Source: Alphaproteobacteria bacterium | GTDB taxonomy: Bacteria > Pseudomonadota > Alphaproteobacteria > Rhizobiales > Rhizobiaceae | NCBI GenBank assembly: GCA_018823835.1 | Contig: JAHJHT010000013.1 | Coordinates: forward strand, 1-64,000 | Length of the DNA stretch: 64,000 nt | Direction: 5' to 3' | Shown: positions 55,832 through 64,000 of the stretch, in pieces | Numbering within the stretch: the stretch's first letter is position 1 | How the letters are laid out: each line of letters begins with the position of its first letter | The notes under the pieces: generated by a model | Seen by the model: the letters and a program-made list of their open reading frames with translations, nothing else | What the model was told of the DNA's origin: nothing | Databases searched by the model: none | Made by a program: the position numbers and the translations under genes

Positions 55832-57751
55832 ATGGACCAGAAGGACCCCGGTAGCGAAGTACCGACTACCGGCGAGACGGGACATTCCGCGGCTCCGAAG
55901 CAAAGCACGCGTGTCTTGATGCTCGGGGCGCTCGGCGTCGTCTATGGCGATATCGGCACGAGCCCGATCTACGCCTTTCGCGAGGCGCTGCACGCGGCCT
56001 CACATGACGAGGCAGCCACGCGCATCGAGGTTCTGGGCGTGCTGTCGCTGATCGTCTGGGCGCTGACCGTCATCGTGACGATCAAATACGTGATCTTCGT
56101 TCTGCGCGCCGACAATGGCGGCGAGGGCGGCACGCTGTCGCTGATGGCGCTCGCCCGGCGGGCCTATCCGCGCGCCAGCGCGGCCATACTGACCATCGGC
56201 GTCTGCGGCGCGGCGCTGTTTTTCGGCGACGCCATCATCACGCCGGCGATCTCGGTGCTTTCGGCCGTCGAGGGCCTGAGCGTCGCAACACCGGCCTTCG
56301 ACGAGTACATCGTTCCGATCACGCTGGTGATCCTGGCGGTGCTGTTTGCCGTGCAGCGCTTCGGCACGGGCAGCGTGGCAAAGGTGTTCGGGCCGATCAC
56401 CGCCATCTGGTTCATCGCCATCGGACTGGCCGGCATCACGCACATCGCCGACGATCCGACCGTGGTCTTCGCGGTCAATCCCTACTACGGCGTGATCTAC
56501 CTGTTCGGCCAGCCGGAGGTCGCCTTCGTGACCATCGGCGCGGTGTTCCTGGCCGTCACCGGCGCCGAGGCGCTTTATGTCGACCTCGGCCATTTCGGCC
56601 GCAAGCCGATCGTCGCGGCCTGGGTCGCCATCGTCTTCCCGTGCCTGCTGCTCAATTATTTCGGCCAGGGCGCCTACGTCCTTGCGCATGGCGGCGCGCC
56701 ACGGAACCCGTTCTTCGAAATGCTGCCCGAATGGGGATTGCTGCCGATGGTGGGGCTTGCCACCGCGGCGACCGTCATCGCCAGCCAGGCGGTGATCTCA
56801 GGTGCCTATTCGCTGACCCGCCAGGCCGTGCAGCTGAGCCTGCTGCCGCGTTTTGCGATCCAGCACACCTCGGAGATGCAGTCGGGCCAGATCTACATGC
56901 CGAGGGTCAACACGCTGCTGGCCGTCGGCGTGATGTTCCTGGTGGTCGGCTTTGGCGAGTCGAGCGCGCTGGCCTCCGCCTACGGCATCTCGGTGACCGG
57001 CGAAATGCTGGTCACGACGATCCTGCTGTTCGTCGTCATGCGTCACCGCTGGAAATGGGCGCTCGGCCTGGCGCTGCCGCTCACCATCATCTTCGCCACG
57101 GTCGATACCGGCTTCTTCCTCGCCAACGCGGCCAAGATTGCCGATGGCGGCTGGGTCTCGATCTGCGTGGCCTTCATGATGGGCATCGTCATGTGGAGCT
57201 GGGTGCGCGGCTCGCGCTTCCTGTTCGAGAAGACCCGCAAGAACGAAATCCCGCTCGACTTCCTGGCCGACAACCTGGCCAAGAAGCCGCCCATGGTGGT
57301 GCCGGGAACCGCAGTCTTCCTGACCAGCGATCCGCACAGCGCGCCGACCGCGCTGATGCACAGCCTGAAGCACTACAAGGTGCTGCATGAGCAGAACGTG
57401 ATTCTGAGCGTGGTAACGGCGCAGACGCCGACGGTGCCAGAGGGCGACCGCGCCAATCTCGAGCCGATCAACGACCTGTTCATGCGGGTGACGCTGACCT
57501 TCGGCTACATGGAACAGCCCAACATCCCGAAGGCCATGTCGATCTGCCGCAAGCAGGGCTGGAAGTTCGACATCATGACGACGTCGTTCTTCCTGTCGCG
57601 GCGCTCGCTGAAGGCGTCCGCCAGTTCGGGCATGCCGCTGTGGCAGGACCGGCTGTTCATCGGGCTGGCGAGAACCGCGTCCGACGCGACGGAGTATTTC
57701 CAGATTCCGACAGGCCGCGTCGTCGAGATCGGCACGCAGGTCGCGATCTAG
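55832..57751 (+). CDS. kup: Low-affinity potassium transporter Kup
   Basis: This 639-residue protein of the KUP/HAK/KT family brings in potassium with protons. It has the start of the transport core ([20 protein letters not shown]), about 12 helices up to residue 440, and a soluble C-terminal domain. The [15 protein letters not shown] loop and the [10 protein letters not shown] motif are typical. ATG 55832 follows GGAGTGG; GTG and TTG codons directly upstream are alternatives. Rhizobial genomes often hold more than one copy. Confidence 0.95.
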   Translation: MDQKDPGSEVPTTGETGHSAAPKQSTRVLMLGALGVVYGDIGTSPIYAFREALHAASHDEAATRIEVLGVLSLIVWALTVIVTIKYVIFVLRADNGGEGGTLSLMALARRAYPRASAAILTIGVCGAALFFGDAIITPAISVLSAVEGLSVATPAFDEYIVPITLVILAVLFAVQRFGTGSVAKVFGPITAIWFIAIGLAGITHIADDPTVVFAVNPYYGVIYLFGQPEVAFVTIGAVFLAVTGAEALYVDLGHFGRKPIVAAWVAIVFPCLLLNYFGQGAYVLAHGGAPRNPFFEMLPEWGLLPMVGLATAATVIASQAVISGAYSLTRQAVQLSLLPRFAIQHTSEMQSGQIYMPRVNTLLAVGVMFLVVGFGESSALASAYGISVTGEMLVTTILLFVVMRHRWKWALGLALPLTIIFATVDTGFFLANAAKIADGGWVSICVAFMMGIVMWSWVRGSRFLFEKTRKNEIPLDFLADNLAKKPPMVVPGTAVFLTSDPHSAPTALMHSLKHYKVLHEQNVILSVVTAQTPTVPEGDRANLEPINDLFMRVTLTFGYMEQPNIPKAMSICRKQGWKFDIMTTSFFLSRRSLKASASSGMPLWQDRLFIGLARTASDATEYFQIPTGRVVEIGTQVAI

Positions 57752-57769
57752 GCGCGACCGGGTCCCGGA

Positions 57770-59008
57770 ATGGCGCCGCCACAAAAGCTGGACATCGCGA
57801 TCGCGGGCGCCGGGCCGGCAGGGCTCGCGGCCGCACTGTTCCTCAAGAGGGCGGGGCACAGGGTCGTCCTTTTCGAGCGCTTCGAACAGCCGGCGCCGGT
57901 CGGTTCCGGCCTGATCCTGCAGCCGACCGGCCTGACCGTGCTCGACGCGCTAGGGCTGCTCGACGGGATCAAGGCGCTTGGCAGCCGGATCGACAGGCTG
58001 CATGGCGCGGACGCGCGCAGCGGGCGCACCGTGCTAGACGTGCGCTATGGGGCGCAGCGCGGCGGCCGCTTCGGCCTGGCCGTCCACCGCGCCGCGCTGT
58101 TTGGCGTGCTCCACGCCGCTGCCGTCGCCGAGGGCATGCCGATCACGACCGGCGCCGAGGTCGAGGACGTCGATGGCAGCGGCGCAAGGGCGGTGCTCGA
58201 AGGCGCAAACGGCCGCAAACTCGGCGCTTTCGACCTTGTGGTCGATGCAACGGGCACACGGTCGAGGCTAAAACGCCATGCAAGGCGGGCCGCAGAGCCA
58301 ATGCCGCTCGCTTACGGCGCCTTCTGGGCCTCACTCGGCTGGCGGGGCAAGGGCTTCGACGCCAACGCCCTGCTGCAGCGCTACGACAAGGCGAGCGTGA
58401 TGATAGGGGTGCTGCCGATCGGCCGGCCGGATGCCGAAGCCGAGCCGATGGCGGCGTTCTTCTGGAGCATCAAGCCGCGCGATGCCGACAGGGTGCGGGC
58501 AGAAGGGCTCGATGCCTGGAAGGACAGGGTGCTTTCGCTGTGGCCGGACTGCGAGGCTTTCACGAGTCAGATCAGCAGCTTCGAGCAGCTTTCTCTTGCG
58601 CAGTACGGGCATCACACGCTGGCGATCCCGGCGGGGCGGCGGCTGGCGGTGATCGGCGACGCGGCGCATTCGACCAGCCCGCAGCTGGGGCAGGGTGCCA
58701 ACATGGCGCTGCTCGATGCCGCAGCCTTGGCATTCGCGCTCGAGCGCGCCGCCAGCGTCGACGACGCGCTCGACGCCTATGCGCGGTCGCGCCGTCGCCA
58801 TGTGCGGGTCTTCCAGACCCTGTCGCGGGCCTTCACGCCTTTCTACCAGTCCGACTCGACCGTGCTGCCCTTCATTCGTGACCGGCTGGTGGCGACCGTC
58901 GCAAAAATCCCGCCCGGGCCGCAGGTGCTGGCGTCCCTCGTGGCAGGAACGCTGGTCGACCCGTTCAGGGCGGCGGGCCTTGCAGAATGCGACTGGTCGC
59001 GGAAATGA
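57770..59008 (+). CDS. FAD-dependent monooxygenase (UbiH/PHBH class)
   Basis: This 412-residue group A flavoprotein has the N-terminal dinucleotide motif GAGPAGLAAALFLKRAG, a DG-type motif region (VVDATGTRSRLKRH) and the C-terminal flavin motif VIGDAAHSTSPQLGQGAN. It hydroxylates an aromatic or similar substrate with NAD(P)H and oxygen; the substrate is not clear. It starts 18 bases after kup, so it may be read from the same mRNA, although a common function is not evident. Confidence 0.88.
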   Translation: MAPPQKLDIAIAGAGPAGLAAALFLKRAGHRVVLFERFEQPAPVGSGLILQPTGLTVLDALGLLDGIKALGSRIDRLHGADARSGRTVLDVRYGAQRGGRFGLAVHRAALFGVLHAAAVAEGMPITTGAEVEDVDGSGARAVLEGANGRKLGAFDLVVDATGTRSRLKRHARRAAEPMPLAYGAFWASLGWRGKGFDANALLQRYDKASVMIGVLPIGRPDAEAEPMAAFFWSIKPRDADRVRAEGLDAWKDRVLSLWPDCEAFTSQISSFEQLSLAQYGHHTLAIPAGRRLAVIGDAAHSTSPQLGQGANMALLDAAALAFALERAASVDDALDAYARSRRRHVRVFQTLSRAFTPFYQSDSTVLPFIRDRLVATVAKIPPGPQVLASLVAGTLVDPFRAAGLAECDWSRK

Positions 59009-59048
59009 GGCTTGCAATCCCCGTCCCATTCGGGCATTGAGCGTCCGA

Positions 59049-59063
59049 ACCGTAACGTACGGT
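59049..59063. promoter_or_regulatory. Perfect palindrome before the second tetR gene (operator candidate)
   Basis: ACCGTA-ACG-TACGGT is a perfect six-plus-six palindrome ending 46 bases before the TTG start of the TetR gene. It is flanked by partial repeats (TACGG copies). A palindrome of this type and place is the usual autorepression site. Confidence 0.6.
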
Positions 59064-59109
59064 ACGGCAGAAACGGTCTGCCGGCGGTAACGAGCGTGCA
59101 GGATAGGTT

Positions 59110-60805
<1,696 letters not shown>

Positions 60806-60825
60806 GCCGCGACAGGCGCTCGAAG

Positions 60826-60856
60826 AAAGGCCGGCGGGGCAACCCGCCGGCCTTTT
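60826..60856 (+). terminator. Terminator of ilvC
   Basis: AAAGGCCGGCGGG-GCAA-CCCGCCGGCCTTT is a 13-base-pair perfect stem with a tetraloop, followed by a short T tract, 20 bases after the ilvC stop. A classical intrinsic terminator that works from either side because of the A run before it. Confidence 0.85.
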
Positions 60857-60895
60857 GACTTTTGGGATATCCAAACGGTGCGAGCGGACTGACGG

Positions 60896-61180
60896 TCAGC
60901 CGTAGTGCCAGCTCGGCTTTGGTTCGGTGCCGGTGAATTCGACGCCGCAACGGTCAAGGGTGCGCCAGCGCAGATGCGCGCGATAGGCGACGCCGTCCAG
61001 CGCGACATAGAGCAGGAATTCCGAGGGGATACGCGCCTCGGGGTCGACTCGAAGCTCGGCACCTTCTGAATGCATATTGCGAATGGTGCAGCTGATTGCC
61101 GAATTGGTGATCCCCGAAAGGATCGCGCCGCCCTTGATCACGCGATTTCTGTGCCGCCGGTCGCTGGTCGGCTTACTCAT
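60896..61180 (-). CDS. PilZ domain protein
   Basis: This 94-residue single-domain protein has the PilZ c-di-GMP-binding pattern: DRRHRNRVIKGGAIL holds the RxxxR-type motif, and HLRWRTLDRCGVEF near the end replaces the D/NxSxxG second motif in part. Small PilZ proteins act as c-di-GMP sensors. A GGDEF cyclase is also encoded in the window but 20 kb away. It is alone on the minus strand between ilvC and the BA14K gene. Confidence 0.8.
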   Translation of the reverse strand: MSKPTSDRRHRNRVIKGGAILSGITNSAISCTIRNMHSEGAELRVDPEARIPSEFLLYVALDGVAYRAHLRWRTLDRCGVEFTGTEPKPSWHYG

Positions 61181-61291
61181 TACTCAGTTCCCAATTGCTC
61201 TCCCCCACCTCCGTGTAAGAGGTGGCTGCTTGACGCTTTCCTAACAGAATCGGCGGGAATCCGTTCCCGCAACGTCAAGTCAAAAGCATGT

Positions 61292-61315
61292 CCGGCGCCC
61301 CATGCGAGGCGCCGG
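61292..61315 (-). terminator. Hairpin downstream of the BA14K gene
   Basis: CCGGCGCC and GGCGCCGG pair over eight positions with an eight-base loop, 25 bases after the BA14K stop. On the minus strand TTTT follows after seven bases, so it can act as a terminator. Confidence 0.5.
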
Positions 61316-61339
61316 CCGGGACGGCCGTAGTGACCTGCG

Positions 61340-61792
61340 TTACGGCCAATAGGGCGAGCGGCACTGCCGGCGCGGGCCGTGATAGGGCTGGAACGTGTTG
61401 TCCCAGGCGCGATACGAGCGGTAGCGGTTGTAGCACCAGCGCACATGGCGCGAGCCGTGGTTGTAACGGCGCGGTTCGACATAGCGGTAGTTCGGGTAAA
61501 CCGGTGGCAGGTAGAGCCGGGGATAGATGCGGCGGTGGTAGCGCCGGTCGTGGCGCCTGTCATAGCGTCGGTCATAGCGCCGGTCGCGACGATAGTTGCG
61601 CTTCTTCTTCCAGCGGGGATTGGTGGAGTGGACGGGCGTCACGTCGGTCCGGCCCTCGGAAACCGTGGGCAGGAGCGTTCCCCGGTCGGGGATCGCGGCG
61701 AGCGGACTGGCCGCCGCCGGGAGCGACATGCCTGCCAGCAGGCCGAGCATCAATGCCAGCGGCCGCCATTGCGAAAAAATCTGCAGGTTCAT
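61340..61792 (-). CDS. BA14K family exported protein
   Basis: This 150-residue protein has a signal peptide ([19 protein letters not shown]), a very basic middle part of Arg/Tyr/Asp repeats ([18 protein letters not shown]), and a C-terminal BA14K domain ([28 protein letters not shown]) with two cysteines. BA14K was described as a lectin-like immunoreactive protein of Brucella; the function in rhizobia is unknown. ATG 61792 is supported by GGAGAA six bases upstream. An upstream ATG at 61804 is possible. Confidence 0.88.
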   Translation of the reverse strand: MNLQIFSQWRPLALMLGLLAGMSLPAAASPLAAIPDRGTLLPTVSEGRTDVTPVHSTNPRWKKKRNYRRDRRYDRRYDRRHDRRYHRRIYPRLYLPPVYPNYRYVEPRRYNHGSRHVRWCYNRYRSYRAWDNTFQPYHGPRRQCRSPYWP

Positions 61793-61957
61793 AGCGTTCT
61801 CCATGAAATGCACAGGCCCCACGCCACACCATTCGGAGGAGAGGGGCCACTATCTCCACCGCCGCATGAACCCAGGATGAACGGCAATCCGGCGCCATCG
61901 GCATGAAACGGCTGGCCGGCCTTGTCTTTGGCAGCGACAGACTGCAAAGGTCGAGCC

Positions 61958-63070
61958 ATGTCGCTGCGCCTTGCCACCTTCAACGTCGAGAACCTGATGT
62001 ACAGGTTCGACTATTCCGGGTTTCGCAATCAATTGCACCAGGACCGGACGCTCGCCTTGTTCGAGATCAAGAACGAGGCCGAATACAAGCAGCTCGAACA
62101 GGCGCGCACCATCGCCCATGCCGATGACACCAGGCAACTGACGGCGCTTGCCATCGCGGCGACCAGGGCGGACATCATCTGCCTGCAGGAAGTCGACAAT
62201 CTGGAGGCGCTGAAGGCCTTCGAGTACGGCTATCTGTTCAAGATGGTCGGGCACGGCTACATGCAGAAATACATTGCCACCGGCAACGACATGCGCGGCA
62301 TAGACGTCGCCGTGATGATGCGGGACGAAACCGCGCACGGCCAGCCGATCGAGTTCGTTCGCCTGACCAGCCATGCGCATGTCACCTACGAGCAATTCGG
62401 ACTGCATACGCCCGAACTCGCCGAGCTCGGCAACGATCCCAATGAGCGCATTTTCCGACGCGACTGCCTGGAGATCGACATCAAGATCGGCGGACGTCCG
62501 ATGACCATCTATTCGGTGCACTTCAAGTCGATGGGCGGCGCGCGCAACGGCATGAACGGCCGCGACGCGACCATGCCGGTGCGCATCGCCGAGGCAAGGG
62601 CGGTGAAGCGCATCATCGAGGACCGCTTCGGCAAGGATCATGCAGCCAACAAGCGCTGGGTGATCTGCGGCGACCTCAACGACTACCGCCAGCGCGTGGT
62701 GATCGACGACGCGGCGGACGGCGGATACCGGATGGAGGTGGTCGACGAGGCAGTGTCGAGCGTCGACATACTGCTGGCCGACGGCTTCTGCGAGAACGTC
62801 GTGGAGCGGCGGCCCGAACTCGATCGCTGGACGCTCTACCATACCCGCGGGCCGCAGGAGCGGCACCTGTGCCAGCTCGACTACATCTTGCTGTCGCCGG
62901 CACTGGCGCGGCGCAATGCAAGGGCGGTGCCCGACATCGTGCGCGGCGGCCAGCCCTTCAGGACCATCTTTCCGCCCGGCCAGGAGGTCGAGCGCTACCC
63001 GCGCACCGGCTGGGACCGGCCGAAGGCCTCGGATCATTGCCCCGTCGCCGTGACGCTCGACATCGCCTGA
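61958..63070 (+). CDS. Endonuclease/exonuclease/phosphatase family protein
   Basis: This 370-residue protein has the EEP fold: LRLATFNVENLMYRF at the start, CLQEVDNLEALK with the metal-binding Glu, GDLNDYRQRVV and SDHCPVAVTLDI at the end, which supplies the catalytic Asp and His. It may be a nuclease or a phosphodiesterase; there is no signal peptide. The true start is 61958 (MSLRLATFN), although the frame is open from 61922. A Nudix-like gene follows after 12 bases, so they are cotranscribed. Confidence 0.87.
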   Translation: MSLRLATFNVENLMYRFDYSGFRNQLHQDRTLALFEIKNEAEYKQLEQARTIAHADDTRQLTALAIAATRADIICLQEVDNLEALKAFEYGYLFKMVGHGYMQKYIATGNDMRGIDVAVMMRDETAHGQPIEFVRLTSHAHVTYEQFGLHTPELAELGNDPNERIFRRDCLEIDIKIGGRPMTIYSVHFKSMGGARNGMNGRDATMPVRIAEARAVKRIIEDRFGKDHAANKRWVICGDLNDYRQRVVIDDAADGGYRMEVVDEAVSSVDILLADGFCENVVERRPELDRWTLYHTRGPQERHLCQLDYILLSPALARRNARAVPDIVRGGQPFRTIFPPGQEVERYPRTGWDRPKASDHCPVAVTLDIA

Positions 63071-63082
63071 CGGAGTTCGGCC

Positions 63083-63799
63083 TTGAGTTTTGACATCCCC
63101 TGCGACGTGATCCTGCCGGTCGATGCGGTCGATGTGGTTCTCGACCCGGCGCCGCATCCGTTCGAACTCGCCAACGCCGATGCCATCAGGCAGAACTGGC
63201 ACACCGAGTTGCAGGCCAGGCCGGCAATCTTCGATGGCACCGTGGTGCTGCTGTCTGCCTTCGGTTACGCCGACCGGCGCCTCGTCGGCCGCTGCCACGC
63301 GGTGCGCTACGCCACCTTCATGTACTGGCGGCGCGAGCGGGCCGGCACCGCGGCGCACGCCTTTGCCCATCCCGTGCTGGTGGCGAGCGACAATGCGCTG
63401 GTGGCGATCCGCATGGCGGCGCATACGGTCAATGCGGGAAAAGTCTATTTCGCGGCCGGATCCTTCGAGCCCGAGGATTTTCCGGACGGCCGGGTCGATC
63501 TGCACCACAACATGGCGCGCGAGGTGCTGGAGGAAACCGGGCTCGACATCGGGCAGGCGCGGCGCGGCGCGCTGTGCCACGCGCTTTCGACCGAAAAGGG
63601 CACGGTGATCTTCCGCCGCTACCATCTCGACATGAAGGCCGACGAGATCGCGGCGCGGATCAAAGGCTTCGTGGCCGAAGAGAGCGAGCCGGAAATCGAC
63701 GGGCCGGTGATCATCCGCCACGCCGGCGACCTGCCGGACGGGCTGATGCCGCACATGAAGCCGCTGATCGACTGGCATTTCGGCGGCGAGGGCGGCTAG
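63083..63799 (+). CDS. Nudix hydrolase-like protein with an incomplete Nudix box
   Basis: This 238-residue protein starts at TTG 63083 with GGAG nine bases upstream. Its central part carries REVLEETGLDIG, the second half of the Nudix box that binds metal, but the first half (Gly-x5-Glu) is not in register: the expected Glu is Val. The remaining fold is plausible (KVYFAAGSFEPEDFPDG before the box). It may hydrolyse a nucleoside diphosphate derivative or have lost activity. It forms one unit with the EEP-family gene. Confidence 0.72.
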   Translation: MSFDIPCDVILPVDAVDVVLDPAPHPFELANADAIRQNWHTELQARPAIFDGTVVLLSAFGYADRRLVGRCHAVRYATFMYWRRERAGTAAHAFAHPVLVASDNALVAIRMAAHTVNAGKVYFAAGSFEPEDFPDGRVDLHHNMAREVLEETGLDIGQARRGALCHALSTEKGTVIFRRYHLDMKADEIAARIKGFVAEESEPEIDGPVIIRHAGDLPDGLMPHMKPLIDWHFGGEGG

Positions 63800-63804
63800 G
63801 CGGG

Positions 63805-64000
63805 CTATTCGTGCCTGAGCGCGTCGATCGGGTTGAGGCGGGCGCCGCGCAGGGCGGGGAAGAAGCCGAAGACCATCCCGATCAGCGCCGAGAAGCCGAC
63901 CGCCAGCGCAATGATGGCAAGGCTCGGCGCGAAGGGAATCGACAGCGCAGCCGCCGCCGCGCCGGCGAGCGCGAGCCCCAGCGCAATGCCGATCAGCCCG
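63805..64000 (-). CDS. FtsX/MacB-type ABC transporter permease (C-terminal part)
   Basis: This is the last 64 residues of a gene that begins outside the window. It has two membrane helices (LIGIALGLALAGAAAAALS and a second one around LAIIALAVGFSALIGMVFG) followed by FFPALRGARLNPIDALRHE, the signature end of FtsX-like permeases of the MacB/LolC family. Such proteins work with an ATPase to move peptides, drugs or lipoproteins. It converges with the Nudix-like gene. Confidence 0.85.
   Translation of the reverse strand, partial: GLIGIALGLALAGAAAAALSIPFAPSLAIIALAVGFSALIGMVFGFFPALRGARLNPIDALRHE

Overview
This 64 kb window is high-GC chromosomal DNA of an alphaproteobacterium of the order Hyphomicrobiales, most likely Mesorhizobium or a close Phyllobacteriaceae relative. 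Three things point there. The tmRNA is the permuted two-piece alphaproteobacterial type, with a peptide tag (ANDNFAEARLAA) of the form I recall for Mesorhizobium. There is a BA14K-family protein and a DUF1127-type small protein. Gene blocks such as thyA-folA-hflK-hflC-DUF2065-degP are also typical of the group. I see no rRNA, tRNA, insertion sequence, prophage or CRISPR array.

Layout: 1-4.7 kb holds the galU tail, ligA, a VOC-fold protein and an AzlCD exporter. 4.8-11.5 kb holds an M24 aminopeptidase P, a DUF1127 protein, prmA, a SCO copper chaperone, creA, a hexapeptide transferase, a DUF421 membrane protein and an SDR. 12-14.6 kb holds a hydrolase/OsmC fusion, a small toxin-antitoxin pair and a PhnA-like protein. 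14.6-20.3 kb is rich in envelope genes: a Tlde1-type L,D-transpeptidase, a UvrD helicase with an odd internal insertion, an OmpA-like lipoprotein and a second L,D-transpeptidase. 20.5-29.1 kb holds a dienelactone hydrolase, a GFA enzyme, a methyltransferase, a thioesterase, a FAD-linked dehydrogenase and a giant AsmA protein that seems to start at CTG. 29.1-32.6 kb holds an RHH protein, DUF4169, the ClpXP adaptor SspB, a TetR/MFS efflux pair with palindromic operators, and ssrA on the minus strand. The trans-translation RNA and a proteolysis adaptor for its tag are therefore about 2.2 kb apart.

32.7-43.8 kb holds thyA, folA, hflKC, DUF2065, degP, a GNAT, serB and miaA (divergent, with overlapping start codons), a GGDEF diguanylate cyclase, a sunset-domain protein and a HerA-like ATPase. 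43.8-46.6 kb is the ilvBN acetolactate synthase operon. It is preceded by an apparent attenuator: a nearly leaderless 17-codon peptide rich in Ile, Leu and Val, followed by a terminator. 46.7-55.7 kb holds a cupin, a LysE exporter, a cobalt-type nitrile hydratase trio, a universal stress protein, a SulP anion transporter, a RecD-like helicase, a PP2C-like phosphatase, a SpoIIAA-like protein and pdxJ. 55.8-64 kb holds kup, a UbiH-like monooxygenase, a TetR regulator with a palindromic operator, ilvC, PilZ, BA14K, an EEP-family nuclease or phosphatase, a Nudix-like protein and the tail of an FtsX-type ABC permease.

Most of the window is housekeeping. The most interesting signals are regulatory or structural: the permuted tmRNA, the ilv attenuator, the CTG start, the in-frame insertion in UvrD and several clean operator palindromes. 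I did not find a convincing new defence or mobile system.
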